Source: Microbacterium profundi (lineage in GTDB: Bacteria > Actinomycetota > Actinomycetes > Actinomycetales > Microbacteriaceae). From it: DNA of 64,000 nucleotides. The position numbers and the translations under genes are program-made. This document shows positions 38,525 to 47,674 of this stretch, piece by piece. Positions within the stretch are counted from its first letter, which is position 1, and every line of letters begins with the position of its first letter. Under the pieces are notes generated by a model. It made no database searches and was not told the DNA's origin. It saw nothing but the letters and a program-made list of their open reading frames with translations. The stretch covers positions 1,674,001 through 1,738,000 of the forward strand of contig NZ_JPSY01000001.1 in assembly GCF_000763375.1 (NCBI RefSeq), in the 5' to 3' direction.

Positions 38525-39792
38525 TTGGCATCCTCAGGTCGATCGGAGATGTTCGGTTCGGATGCTGCGGGCAGTTCTGCACGCAGCATCCAGCGGCGGT
38601 CACCGACCGGGCCCGAACGGAACGAGCCGTTCAGGTGCGCTGCGCGCTCGTTGAGACCACGCAGGCCGAAGCCGCCGGTCCCGGCCGCGCCGGTGACGCC
38701 GTCGTTGTCGATCTCGATGACGACCGGATCGGTGGAATAGTCGATGTGTACCGCGATCCTCGTCGCGCCCCGGGCGTGACGCATGGCATTCGTGATGCCC
38801 TCCTGCACGATCCGGCCTATCGCGAAGTCCACGGCCGCAGGCACCTTCGGTTCGCCGACAGTCGTGAGAGTGACCGGGTATCCCGCGTTCTGCGCCGTGG
38901 CCACGGTGGCGTGCGGCGCGACGGATTCCATCGGCGCGAGGGGGATGTCGCCGGCGCCGTCCCGCAGCACTCCGAGCATCGATCGCATCTCCGTGAGAGC
39001 ACCGCGGGCAGTCGCGGCCGCCGCAGTCGCGGCGTCCCTGGCGCGATCCTGGTCGCCGGTGGCGGCAGCGCCCTCCGACAGCGCGACGATCACGGTCAGC
39101 GAGTGCGAGACGATGTCGTGCATCTCGCGTGCGATCCTCGCGCGCTCTGCGGAAGCAGCGAGCTGAGCCTGCTGGTCGCGTTCGATCAGGAGCTGGCGGG
39201 AACGGCCGATCACCGCCTCGATATAGCGCTTGCGGCCGCCGACGTTCACGCCGATGAGGGTTCCGATGAGGGCGAGGACGAGCTGACCGAGGACGCCGTT
39301 CAGCGCGATCTGGAGTGTGATGGCTCCGGTCAGCTGGAGGAGCAGAGAGACCAGAGTCAGTGAGCCGATGCCGATTGCCAGCCCGATCCAGGCGGCGCGA
39401 GTTGAGCGGTAGACCGCAAGCGCGTAGCTGGTCACGAGAAGGAGGGGACCCCCGGTGGGGTCCAGGACGAACAGGTAGGCGATCGCCACGGTGTACGCGG
39501 AAACGGATACGACGACCGGCCACTGGCGGCGGCGCAGCAGCAGAGCGCAGGTGACCACGACCAAGGCCACGATGACGATGTTGGCGATGACGGCGCCGCC
39601 ATCGGGCGGTGTGCCGTACGTGGTGAAGACCGTCGCCGGTGCGATCGAGAGGAGAAGGCACACGACCGCGATGAGGACGTCGGCGAAGACCGGATGTCGC
39701 GCCCAGAAGCGGCGGATGATGCCAGGGGGACGCGGAAGCCGCAGCTCCTCCTCCTCGCTGGAGAAGGCGCTGCGGCTGCGCTGGTTCGACAC
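38521..39792 (-). CDS. Sensor histidine kinase (HisKA_3 type)
   Basis: 423 aa, GTG start. An N-terminal cytoplasmic 30 residues, about six membrane helices (35-185), the HisKA_3 dimerisation domain with His225 in REMHDIVSH, and an HATPase domain (EIDNDGV, GFGLRGLNERA). There is no large extracellular domain, so the signal is probably sensed in the membrane. A minus-strand -10 box TAGAGT (39805-39800) ends 8 nt before the GTG, indicating a leaderless mRNA. Confidence 0.92.
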   Translation of the reverse strand: MSNQRSRSAFSSEEEELRLPRPPGIIRRFWARHPVFADVLIAVVCLLLSIAPATVFTTYGTPPDGGAVIANIVIVALVVVTCALLLRRRQWPVVVSVSAYTVAIAYLFVLDPTGGPLLLVTSYALAVYRSTRAAWIGLAIGIGSLTLVSLLLQLTGAITLQIALNGVLGQLVLALIGTLIGVNVGGRKRYIEAVIGRSRQLLIERDQQAQLAASAERARIAREMHDIVSHSLTVIVALSEGAAATGDQDRARDAATAAAATARGALTEMRSMLGVLRDGAGDIPLAPMESVAPHATVATAQNAGYPVTLTTVGEPKVPAAVDFAIGRIVQEGITNAMRHARGATRIAVHIDYSTDPVVIEIDNDGVTGAAGTGGFGLRGLNERAAHLNGSFRSGPVGDRRWMLRAELPAASEPNISDRPEDAK

Positions 39793-39833
39793 GGCCTCGA
39801 CTCTACGCGTCGGTGCTTCGCGGCGTCGCGCTG

Positions 39834-40646
39834 TCACGCGTCGCGGGTGCGCAGCACGGCCCAGGCAGACAGCATCCCCGCTGCGACCCATGCTCCGAGC
39901 GTCAGATATGCCTCGCCGACGGGAAGTCCCCAGCCGTCCTGGGGAAGGATCGCACTCTGCGCGGCCGACATCGGCAGGTGGTTCGAGACATCGATGATCC
40001 AGCGCCACTCGTCTCCGGGCATCGCGAAGATGTTCATCACGATCGGAAGGATGAACAGCAGCCCGACGGTCGCGGCGATCGCACCCGCACCGGAGCGCAG
40101 GATGAAGCCGAACGCGACGCCGATCAGGGCGAACACCGCCATCGACACGGCCGCGGCGAAGATCGGCAGGATCGAGTCCGCCGGGGTGCCCCAGGGGAAC
40201 GGCATATCCCTGGACGCGAAGATCGGCGACACCGCGAGCGCTGCGGCGAGCGAGATGACTACCGATGCGATGAAGAGGAACACCGCGATGACGATCGCCT
40301 TGGCTGCGAGGACGGAGCCGCGCACCGGATCGGCCGCGAGTGTGGAGCGGATCATCCCCGTCGAGTACTCGCCGGTGACGGCGATGACACCCAGCACGCC
40401 GGCGAGCAGCATCGTGAACTGCACGGGCGAGACGACGGCCTGGATCGGTTCGAAGCCGGGAACGTCCATCGACTGCGCGATCAGCAGGGCGACGCCGATC
40501 GTGACGACGGCGGTGATGCCGATCGACCACCACGTGGAGCGGAGGGTCGAGAGCTTGATCCATTCGCTGCGCAGTTGGCGCCCGAAGGTGAGACGGTACG
40601 GCGAGGCTGCTCGTGTGCGCATCGCCGGTGCGGCTGTGGTGGTCAT
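39834..40646 (-). CDS. ABC-2 type transporter permease
   Basis: 270 aa with about six membrane segments. LRSEWIKLSTLRSTWWS at the N-terminus and the GEYSTGMIRSTLAADPVRG segment are typical of ABC-2 export permeases found with small drug or antimicrobial-peptide exporters. The start overlaps the stop of the ATPase gene (ATGA). The adjacent two-component system probably controls the pair. Confidence 0.9.
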   Translation of the reverse strand: MTTTAAPAMRTRAASPYRLTFGRQLRSEWIKLSTLRSTWWSIGITAVVTIGVALLIAQSMDVPGFEPIQAVVSPVQFTMLLAGVLGVIAVTGEYSTGMIRSTLAADPVRGSVLAAKAIVIAVFLFIASVVISLAAALAVSPIFASRDMPFPWGTPADSILPIFAAAVSMAVFALIGVAFGFILRSGAGAIAATVGLLFILPIVMNIFAMPGDEWRWIIDVSNHLPMSAAQSAILPQDGWGLPVGEAYLTLGAWVAAGMLSAWAVLRTRDA

Positions 40647-41569
40647 GCGAGTTCCTTTGCGGGATATTCGGCGGAACGGTACTCGACCGATTCGCCGGTG
40701 AGTGCGAGATAGGCGTCTTCGAGCGAGCCGTTGCTGGGCGTGAGCTCGTGGAGCGGGATGCCGCGGTCGGCGGCGATGTCGCCGATGCGGGATGCGGGCA
40801 GTCCGACGATCTCGAGGGAATCCGGGCTCGTGCTGACGATCTCGACGTCTGCGGCAGCGACGGCGGATGCCAGATCCGCCACCCGAGGACTGCGGACGCG
40901 TACGGTGGTGGCGGTCCAGGCATGGACGAGCTCGTTCAGCGGAGCATCCGCCAGCACTCGTCCGCGGCCCATGACGATCACGTGATCCGCGGTCTGAGCC
41001 ATCTCGCTCATGAGGTGGCTCGACAGCAGCACGGTGCGGCCCTCGGACGCGGCGAAGCGGACGAACTGACGCACCCAGCGCACACCCTCCGGGTCGAGTC
41101 CGTTCACGGGCTCGTCGAGGATGAGCGTGTGCGGGTCTCCGAGCAGCGCCGAGGCGATGCCGAGCCGCTGACCCATGCCGAGTGAGAACTTGCCCGCGCG
41201 CTTGCGGGCGACCGAGCCGATACCTGCGAGATCGATGACCTCGTCGACCCGCGCCGACGGGATGCCGTGGGTCGCGGCCATCGCCCGCAGGTGGTTCCTG
41301 GCAGTACGGCCGGTGTGCACGGCCTTCGCGTCGAGGAGCACTCCGACATCGGTGAGCGGGGCGCGCAGGCGTCGGTACTCCTTGCCGTTCACCGTCGTCC
41401 GGCCCGCGGTGGGCTTGTCGAGGCCGACGATCATGCGCATCGTGGTGGATTTGCCGGCGCCGTTGGGACCGAGGAAGCCGGTGACGGTGCCCGGCTGCAC
41501 GGTGAACGAGACGTCCTGCACTGCGGTCTTGTCTCCGAACCTCTTCGTGAGGCCTTCTGCTGTGATCAT
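40643..41569 (-). CDS. ABC-2 exporter ATP-binding protein
   Basis: 308 aa. Walker A GPNGAGKST, signature FSLGMGQRLG, Walker B LILDEPVNGLDPEG and H-loop SSHLMSE. Typical of the DrrA/BcrA-like ATPases with a C-terminal extension of about 90 residues. A minus-strand -10 box TAGCGT (41582-41577) ends 8 nt before the ATG. Substrate unknown; resistance to a peptide or drug is a common role. Confidence 0.92.
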   Translation of the reverse strand: MITAEGLTKRFGDKTAVQDVSFTVQPGTVTGFLGPNGAGKSTTMRMIVGLDKPTAGRTTVNGKEYRRLRAPLTDVGVLLDAKAVHTGRTARNHLRAMAATHGIPSARVDEVIDLAGIGSVARKRAGKFSLGMGQRLGIASALLGDPHTLILDEPVNGLDPEGVRWVRQFVRFAASEGRTVLLSSHLMSEMAQTADHVIVMGRGRVLADAPLNELVHAWTATTVRVRSPRVADLASAVAAADVEIVSTSPDSLEIVGLPASRIGDIAADRGIPLHELTPSNGSLEDAYLALTGESVEYRSAEYPAKELA

Positions 41570-41632
41570 GACCTCAACGCTACGGAGCGGGGCCCGGCGT
41601 GCGCATCGTCCCCAGGTACCTATTGCTCGTGC

Positions 41633-41713
41633 ATGGGATGGACCTCCGGGCCCACCGCGCTGCCGATCTGCGATATCTTCTACGCCGTCTTCAAGAAGAA
41701 GGGCTGGCTGTAG
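41633..41713 (+). CDS. Possible 26-aa small protein
   Basis: ATG to TAG, 26 residues, reading MGWTSGPTALP then CDIFYAVFKKKGWL. Third codon positions are nearly all G or C, as in real genes of this genome. It is amphipathic, with a Lys-rich end. No ribosome-binding site is seen; TACCTATTG upstream could be a -10 region. It ends 4 bp before the convergent sugar dehydrogenase. A conserved leaderless small protein is possible, but chance cannot be excluded. Confidence 0.35.
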   Translation: MGWTSGPTALPICDIFYAVFKKKGWL

Positions 41714-41716
41714 CGC

Positions 41717-42808
41717 TCAGCCGAGGTCGACCGGGAAGATCCGGTCGTCGTCCGGCCCGGGGGCGCCTCGTCCGTCGGTGTTGTTCGTCATCACCCAGAC
41801 GGATCCGTCGGGGGCGAGCACGACGTCGCGCAGGCGCCCGTGTTCGCCGACGAGCTGCTCGGTCGAGGTGGTGAGGTCGGCGAGTGGAACCTCTCGGAGG
41901 CGCTCGCCGCGGAGGTTCGCGATGAGGATGACGTCTCCGGCGACGACGATGCCGCTGGGACTGGCGTCCTCCGGTGCCCACTGCTGCACCGGATCGATGA
42001 AGCCGTCCTGGCCGGCGATGCCTTCGACTTCGGGCCAGCCGTAGTTGCCGCCGGGTTCGATGACGTTGAGCTCGTCCCAGGTGTTCTGCCCGAACTCGCT
42101 GGCGTACATGGTCCCGTCGGCGCCCCAGGCGATGCCCTGGGGATTGCGATGCCCGAGCGAGTACACGGGAGAGTCGGGGAACGGGTTGTCCTGCGGCACC
42201 CCACCGTCGGCGGTGAGCCGGAGGATCTTGCCGCCGGAGCTTTCGAGGTCCTGCGCATTCTGCCCGTCCCCGGCGTCGCCGGTCGTCGCGTACAGCATGC
42301 CGTCCGGGCCGAAGGCGATACGACCGCCGTTGTGGTTGCCTGCGGCGGGGATGCCGTCGAACACGCGCTCGGCAGCGCCGAGGCTGAGCGAGCCGGGCTC
42401 TCCGTTCAGCGCGAAGCGGTCGATGCGGTTCTCGTCGCCGGCCGTGTAGTACGTGTACAGATAAGCATCGTGGACGGTGATGCCGAGGAGCCCGCCCTCA
42501 CCGGCCGGGGTCACGCCGTCGATGACGGCGACCTCGCGGGCTCCGCCCGCGCCGTCGAGTTCGAGGATGCGCGCGGAGTCGCGCTCGCTGACCAACGCGG
42601 TCGTGCCGTGGAACGCCACGGACCACGGGGCATCGAGGCCCGTGGCGGCAAGGGAGGATGCCGGGGTCTCTGACGCAGTCGGGGTTCCGGATGCTGTCGG
42701 ACTCGCAGACGGCGCCGGACTCGCGAAGTCATCGGGCGCGGTGCACGCCGTCAGCGTGGAGACGGCGATGAGCAGTGGGATCAGACTCAGGAAACGATTC
42801 ATCGCCAT
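41717..42808 (-). CDS. PQQ-dependent sugar (glucose/sorbosone) dehydrogenase-type lipoprotein
   Basis: 363 aa from ATG 42808 (AGAGGTG upstream). Lipobox LTAC at about residue 22, then a 30-residue Ser/Pro/Thr linker. The GSDH six-bladed propeller follows: GLDAPWSVAF, EGGLLGITVH, NHNGGRIAFGPDGMLYATTGDAG, YSLGHRNPQGIAW and SEFGQNTWDELN. These are the motifs of soluble PQQ sugar dehydrogenases. Anchored outside the membrane. Substrate unknown; actinobacterial homologues are poorly characterised. GTG 42817 and ATG 42802 are alternative starts. Confidence 0.87.
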   Translation of the reverse strand: MAMNRFLSLIPLLIAVSTLTACTAPDDFASPAPSASPTASGTPTASETPASSLAATGLDAPWSVAFHGTTALVSERDSARILELDGAGGAREVAVIDGVTPAGEGGLLGITVHDAYLYTYYTAGDENRIDRFALNGEPGSLSLGAAERVFDGIPAAGNHNGGRIAFGPDGMLYATTGDAGDGQNAQDLESSGGKILRLTADGGVPQDNPFPDSPVYSLGHRNPQGIAWGADGTMYASEFGQNTWDELNVIEPGGNYGWPEVEGIAGQDGFIDPVQQWAPEDASPSGIVVAGDVILIANLRGERLREVPLADLTTSTEQLVGEHGRLRDVVLAPDGSVWVMTNNTDGRGAPGPDDDRIFPVDLG

Positions 42809-42839
42809 GCGGGTCACCTCTGTCTGCTCTCGCCGCCGC

Positions 42840-44033
42840 TCAGCCGGCCGGAACGGCTGATGTCAGAGCGGTGCGATCGGCCAGCGCCGCTGCTATCCGC
42901 TTGATCGCTTCCGTCATCAGAGGCCGGGGCATCGCGAAGACGAAGCGGGTGAAGCCGACGGCGGCGACGCCGCAGGCTGCTCCGTCGGTCATCGCGACGC
43001 CGGCGTTCTCGCGGAACCAGGTGCCGAGGTCGCCCGTGAGCCCCGTGCCGCGGAAGTCGAGCATCGCGATGTAAGTGCCCTCCGGCGTCGTCATCCGCAC
43101 ACCAGGGAGGTGTTCGGCCACGAGTTCGGCGAGCAGTCGGCGGTTGCCGTCGAGATACTCGACCACCTCCCGCAGCCAGCCGGCGCCCGCGGTGTAGGCG
43201 CCGACGTTCGCGACCGCGCCGATCGTCGACGTGCCGTGGCCGACCCATCCGCCGGCGGTCTCCCACAGCAACGCGTCCGCATCGTTGGACAGGATGATCT
43301 GCGCGCACTTGAGGCCTGCGAGGTTCCAGGCCTTGGACGCGGATGCGGCGGTGATCGTGTGGCCGGCCGCCGTCTCGGAGATGGAGGCGTACGGGATGTG
43401 CTGGGCGGGGGAGTACACCAGAGGCGCGTGGATCTCGTCGGAGAAGACCCGCCCTCCCGCTGCGGCGACGGTGTCGGCGACGCGCTCGAGCTCTTCGCGC
43501 GTCGAGACGGTGCCGAGGGGGTTGTGCGGGTTGCACAGCACGAACAGTTCGCCGCCGTCGGCGAAGGCTGCGGTCACCGCATCGTGGTCGATCTGCCAGC
43601 GGCCGTCGATCTCCACGCTCGGCACCTCGATGACCCGACGGCCGTGAATCTGCGGGACCATCAGGAACGGCATGTAGGCGGGCGTCGGGACGATGACGGC
43701 GGCACCGGAGCTGGTGAACTGCTCGATCGCGAACTCGAACGCCGCGATCACGTCCGCAGCGTGGTGCACGCGCTCGGCCGGCACCTCCCAGTTGTAGGAA
43801 TCCGCGTACCAGGCGGCTGTCGCCCGGGCGAGATCGTCGGCGAGCTGCTGCGGGAGGTAGCCGGTGAGTCCGCGTTCCAGCGCTTTGTTGACAGCATCCT
43901 GCACAGCCGGCGCGACGCCGAAGTCCATCTCGGCGACGAACGCACCGATCATGTCGGGGAACATCGTCCACTTCATGCTGCCGGCCTCGCGCAGGTCGGC
44001 TTCCGTGATCGCGTCGAAGTGCTGGGGTGACAT
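42840..44033 (-). CDS. PLP-dependent aminotransferase/MalY-PatB type C-S lyase
   Basis: 397 aa from ATG 44033. Fold-type I PLP enzyme: PLP Lys in TAASASKAWNLAGLKCA, NPHNPLGTV (Asn/Pro motif), and the FSDEIHAPLVY Asp. The overall pattern, with the N-terminal MKWTMFPDMIGAFVAEMDF, is that of MalY/PatB cystathionine beta-lyase-like enzymes. Expected to cleave cystathionine or related thioethers to homocysteine or a thiol, pyruvate and ammonia. No operon partner. Confidence 0.9.
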   Translation of the reverse strand: MSPQHFDAITEADLREAGSMKWTMFPDMIGAFVAEMDFGVAPAVQDAVNKALERGLTGYLPQQLADDLARATAAWYADSYNWEVPAERVHHAADVIAAFEFAIEQFTSSGAAVIVPTPAYMPFLMVPQIHGRRVIEVPSVEIDGRWQIDHDAVTAAFADGGELFVLCNPHNPLGTVSTREELERVADTVAAAGGRVFSDEIHAPLVYSPAQHIPYASISETAAGHTITAASASKAWNLAGLKCAQIILSNDADALLWETAGGWVGHGTSTIGAVANVGAYTAGAGWLREVVEYLDGNRRLLAELVAEHLPGVRMTTPEGTYIAMLDFRGTGLTGDLGTWFRENAGVAMTDGAACGVAAVGFTRFVFAMPRPLMTEAIKRIAAALADRTALTSAVPAG

Positions 44034-44195
44034 TCGCGCCGTCCTCTCGATCGGAGACTGGAGAACGCACTCTTGGCCGCTCCATTTTCCAGCGTAACGA
44101 GGATCTGAGACAGGGGGTCTGTCGTCGGAGGCATCCGTTTCTGCTCCGGCTCCGAACAACGGGGGAGCACCTTCACGGGTGAGTTGGAGGAGATC

Positions 44196-45806
44196 GTGGC
44201 AAAGCGAAGCAGTGACCGACGATTCATCGCGTGGGCGGCACTCGCGGGCGTGATCGGCGGGGCGGTCTTCCTCGCCACGGCGGAGCTGTTCGCGCTGCTC
44301 TTCGCGCGTTCAGCCAGCCCGATCCTCGCGGTGGGTGGCTTCGTGATCGACATCGTGCCTCAGCCTTTCAAGGAATTCGCGATCGCGACCTTCGGCGAGT
44401 ACGACAAGATCGCCCTGCTGGCGGGGCTGGGCCTTGCCGTGATCATCGCCTCGGCGATCGCCGGTGTTCTGCAGCTCGTGCGTCCTCCGCTCGGCGTGAT
44501 CGCACTGGTCATCGCCGGCGTGCTGTCGACCGCCGCGATCGTCACCCGTGCCGGGGTGGCGCCGCTCGCATTCCTCCCGCCGGTTCTCGGAACGGTCGCC
44601 GGCTCGTTCCTGCTGGTCCTCCTCGTCCGACGCCTGCGGGCATGGCGCGCATCGGCATCCGCCGCCGTGGAGAATCACCGAGAAGACGAAGATGCTCAGG
44701 TCGACCTCGTCGTCGACACACCCGGGGCCCCGAAGGAACTCAACCGGAGACGGTTCTTCGTGCTCTCGGCACTTGCCGGAGCATCCGCCGTCGTCGTCGG
44801 CATCACCGCCCGCACCGTGAGCATGGCGGTGGGGTCAGTGGAGTCGATCCGCAAGGCGCTCAAGCTTCCGGCTCCACGCACGAAGGTGACCGTGCCCGAC
44901 GGTGCAGAACTCGATGTCCCAGGGCTCAGCGAACTGTTCACCCCGAACGACGACTTCTACCGGGTCGACACCGCGCTCACCGTGCCGACGATCGATCCGG
45001 AGACCTGGCGACTGGTCATCGACGGCATGGTCGACCAGCGCGTCGAGCTGAGCTTCCAGGACATCCTCGACATGGGGGTGGACGAGTACGCGATCACCCT
45101 GACATGCGTCTCGAACGAGGTCGGCGGTGAGCTCGTGGGCAACGCGATGTGGCTCGGTGTTCCGCTTCGCGACGTACTGCGCAAGGCGGGCGTGAAGTCG
45201 GGCGCCGACATGGTGCTCTCTCGCAGCGTCGACGGATACACCGCGAGCACACCGCTCGCGGCCCTGGTCGACGACGAGCTCGATGCGATCCTCGCGGTCG
45301 GTATGAACGGAGAACCGCTGCCGCTCGAGCACGGGTTCCCGGTGCGGATGGTCGTGCCGGGGCTCTACGGCTACGTGTCGGCGACGAAGTGGCTGACTGA
45401 GCTCAAGGTCACCACCTTCGCCGACGACGAGGCCTACTGGACGCCGCGAGGGTACAGTGCGGAGGCGCCGATCAAGTTCTCCTCCCGTCTGGACACACCT
45501 AGCATCGGCGAGGCCGTGCCGGCCGGACGCATCCCGATCGCGGGTGTGGCCTGGGCGCAGTCGGTCGGAATCGAGCGTGTGGAGGTGCGCATCGATGAGG
45601 GCGAATGGATGCCGGCGACACTGTCGGCGCCCATCAACGACGACACCTGGGTGCAGTGGTTCATGGAATGGGACGCGACACCGGGCACGCACTACGTCGC
45701 CGTTCGCGCCGTCAACAAGAACGGCGACCTCCAGATCGAGGAACGCGCGCCCATCGCCCCGAACGGCTCATCCGGCTGGCAGCGCTCGCTCATCCGCGTG
45801 AGCTGA
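44196..45806 (+). CDS. Membrane-anchored molybdopterin oxidoreductase, sulfite oxidase family
   Basis: 536 aa from GTG 44196 (GGAGG 5 nt upstream; TTG 44184 is an alternative). Four membrane helices (residues about 10-145) precede an NRRRFFVLSALAGA segment like a Tat-type anchor. Then the oxidoreductase molybdopterin domain with the Mo-ligand Cys in TLTCVSNEVGG, and a C-terminal Mo-co dimerisation domain. Catalytic domain presumably outside. Physiological substrate unknown. Its last 39 bp overlap the convergent SMP-30 gene. Confidence 0.9.
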   Translation: MAKRSSDRRFIAWAALAGVIGGAVFLATAELFALLFARSASPILAVGGFVIDIVPQPFKEFAIATFGEYDKIALLAGLGLAVIIASAIAGVLQLVRPPLGVIALVIAGVLSTAAIVTRAGVAPLAFLPPVLGTVAGSFLLVLLVRRLRAWRASASAAVENHREDEDAQVDLVVDTPGAPKELNRRRFFVLSALAGASAVVVGITARTVSMAVGSVESIRKALKLPAPRTKVTVPDGAELDVPGLSELFTPNDDFYRVDTALTVPTIDPETWRLVIDGMVDQRVELSFQDILDMGVDEYAITLTCVSNEVGGELVGNAMWLGVPLRDVLRKAGVKSGADMVLSRSVDGYTASTPLAALVDDELDAILAVGMNGEPLPLEHGFPVRMVVPGLYGYVSATKWLTELKVTTFADDEAYWTPRGYSAEAPIKFSSRLDTPSIGEAVPAGRIPIAGVAWAQSVGIERVEVRIDEGEWMPATLSAPINDDTWVQWFMEWDATPGTHYVAVRAVNKNGDLQIEERAPIAPNGSSGWQRSLIRVS

Positions 45807-46706
45807 CACAGTCTGCAGGTCGACAGGGTCAGAACTGGCAGCCCTCGTAGACGTGCGGACGCGGTAGAGGCTGGTCGTGGCTGTGATGAAGAGCTCTGTG
45901 CCATCGAATCCTCCGAAACAGAGGTTCGAGATCACCTCGGGAACAGGGACGAAGGCCAACTCCGTCCCCTCCGGTGAGAACACGTGCACGCCGTCGCCGG
46001 CCGACGACCACACTCGGCCCTCCACATCGACGGCGATGCCGTCGGGTACGCCCGTCTCGATCGCGGCGAATCTTCGGCCGTTGGTTGCCCGGGTCCCGTC
46101 CACGTCGTACGCGCGGATCCGGTGGTCACGCCGTGCGCCCAGCTCTGGCCCGGTGTCGGTGACGTAGACGATGCCGCCGTCGGGCGAGAACGCGATCCCG
46201 TTCGGGCGGTCCATGTCATCGATCACGGACGTGAGGCCGTCGGCATCCGACGAGCGGAAGACCCGGCAACCGCCGTACTCGCGGATGCCGGGATGCCCCT
46301 CGCGCGGCTGAGTGATGCCGTAGTCGGGGTCGGTGAACCAGTAAGCCCCGTCAGTCGCGAGCGCCACGTCGTTCGGAGAGTTCAGGCGATGCTCACCCCA
46401 GTGGCTGACGATCTCGGTGACGGTCCCGTCGGGTAGCTCCCGTTCCAGCCGACGCCGCCCGTGCGAGCACTGCACGACGCTGCCGTCTCGGTCCAGCATC
46501 CGGCCGTTCGTGAACTCCACGTCGCTGCGATGAACGCTCACCTCGGAGGTCGCCGCCTCCCAACGCATGATGCGGTTACCCGGGATGTCGCTCCACCGCA
46601 GGACTCCTTCGTCGGGGATCCAGAGCGGCCCCTCCGACCAGGTGACGCCGGTGGCGGGTCGTTCGACGGCCGAGCCGTGGGGGAGCAGGTCCGTTTCAGC
46701 CGTCAT
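45768..46706 (-). CDS. SMP-30/gluconolactonase-family lactonase
   Basis: Six-bladed propeller enzyme (312 aa) of the SMP-30/luciferin-regenerating-like family. It shows TWSEGPLWIPDEGVLRWSDI (metal Glu), HRLNSPNDVALATDGAYWFTDPDYG (Asn/Asp ligands) and RPNGIAFSPDG. Likely hydrolyses a sugar or other lactone. The final 25 residues extend beyond the usual end and overlap the convergent molybdenum enzyme gene by 39 bp. GGAAGG lies 8 nt before the ATG. Confidence 0.9.
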   Translation of the reverse strand: MTAETDLLPHGSAVERPATGVTWSEGPLWIPDEGVLRWSDIPGNRIMRWEAATSEVSVHRSDVEFTNGRMLDRDGSVVQCSHGRRRLERELPDGTVTEIVSHWGEHRLNSPNDVALATDGAYWFTDPDYGITQPREGHPGIREYGGCRVFRSSDADGLTSVIDDMDRPNGIAFSPDGGIVYVTDTGPELGARRDHRIRAYDVDGTRATNGRRFAAIETGVPDGIAVDVEGRVWSSAGDGVHVFSPEGTELAFVPVPEVISNLCFGGFDGTELFITATTSLYRVRTSTRAASSDPVDLQTVSAHADERALPAG

Positions 46707-46798
46707 CGACGCCCTTCCGTTCCTGCCTCAGCGTAGGCGAGTCAACGCCGGGCGCGGTGACGCGGGCGCATCAGTGGTGGATCGCCCGCGTCGTCGCT

Positions 46799-47509
46799 CT
46801 ACCTCGCGGCGAGCTGCGGGTAGAGCGCCTCGAGCGGAGCCGAGAGACCCGCTTTGACGTTCACCGATGTGTCGTCGGCGAGCACCTCGTACTCGCCGGC
46901 CTCGGTGGCGTCGAGCACCTTGGCGACGAGCACGGCGGGGTCGAGCTTCGGGTCTGTGGTGTGCGCTGCCATCGCGGTGTCGACCCAGCCGACGTGAACT
47001 CCCACGACCTGGACACCTGCAGGCTGGAGCTCGAGTCGGAGCGAGTTCGTCGCCGACCACAGTGCCGCCTTGGTCGCCGAGTAGATGCCTGCGACGGCGT
47101 ACCAGCTCAGGGCCGAGTGGATGTCGATGATCGCCGTCTCGCCGTCGTGCGCCGCGAGGACGGGAGCGAACGCGCGCGCAAGGAAAAGCGGACCGAGGAA
47201 GTTGGTCTCGACGTTCCGGCGGATCTCCTCGTCGGTGTGGGTGAGGATGCCGGGGGACGACGTGGATGCGCCGGCATTGTTGACCAGCACGGTCACGTCG
47301 GGTGCGGCTTCGACGGCAGCGCGAATGGACTCGGCATCCGTGACGTCGAGGGCGAGGGGGACGACCCGCTCGTCATCCCATTCGCGAGGGTTGCGGGCGG
47401 TGGCGTAGACCTTCGCCGCGCCGCGGGCGAGTGCTTCGCGGACGAAGTGGGTTCCGATGCCGCCGTTCGCGCCGGTGACGAGGACGATGGCGCCGTTCAA
47501 TGAAGTCAT
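46799..47509 (-). CDS. Short-chain dehydrogenase/reductase
   Basis: 236 aa from ATG 47509. Classical SDR: TGANGGIGTHF cofactor motif, NNAGAS, Ser in HSALSWYAV and the YSATK catalytic Tyr/Lys. NAD(P)-dependent oxidoreductase with unknown substrate. Divergent from a TetR gene, whose operator between them suggests control of this SDR. Confidence 0.92.
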   Translation of the reverse strand: MTSLNGAIVLVTGANGGIGTHFVREALARGAAKVYATARNPREWDDERVVPLALDVTDAESIRAAVEAAPDVTVLVNNAGASTSSPGILTHTDEEIRRNVETNFLGPLFLARAFAPVLAAHDGETAIIDIHSALSWYAVAGIYSATKAALWSATNSLRLELQPAGVQVVGVHVGWVDTAMAAHTTDPKLDPAVLVAKVLDATEAGEYEVLADDTSVNVKAGLSAPLEALYPQLAAR

Positions 47510-47637
47510 GCGGGTCTTCTCTCTGGTTCTGATCTGTGGGCTCCCGTCGCCTCGGCGCGGAGCCGGGTCGTCTCGCACCTGCGTGCGAGAATGGGCGGAT
47601 TCATATCCGAGCCCATACGGTGTTGACTACACTCATA

Positions 47638-47649
47638 ACTGAGGTCAGT
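47638..47649. promoter_or_regulatory. Candidate TetR operator in the SDR/tetR divergent region
   Basis: ACTGA-GG-TCAGT is an inverted repeat with a 2-bp centre, 26 bp upstream of the tetR start. TACACT (47628-47633) and a TTGACT element lie beside it. Confidence 0.5.
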
Positions 47650-47674
47650 CATGCACTATTCCAGGAGGATCACA

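Noticed and set aside
39793..40923. Upstream extension of the sensor kinase reading frame to about 800 codons
   Set aside because: The extra part is Pro/Ser/Arg-rich shadow of the ABC permease gene; GTG 39792 has a -10 box in the right place.
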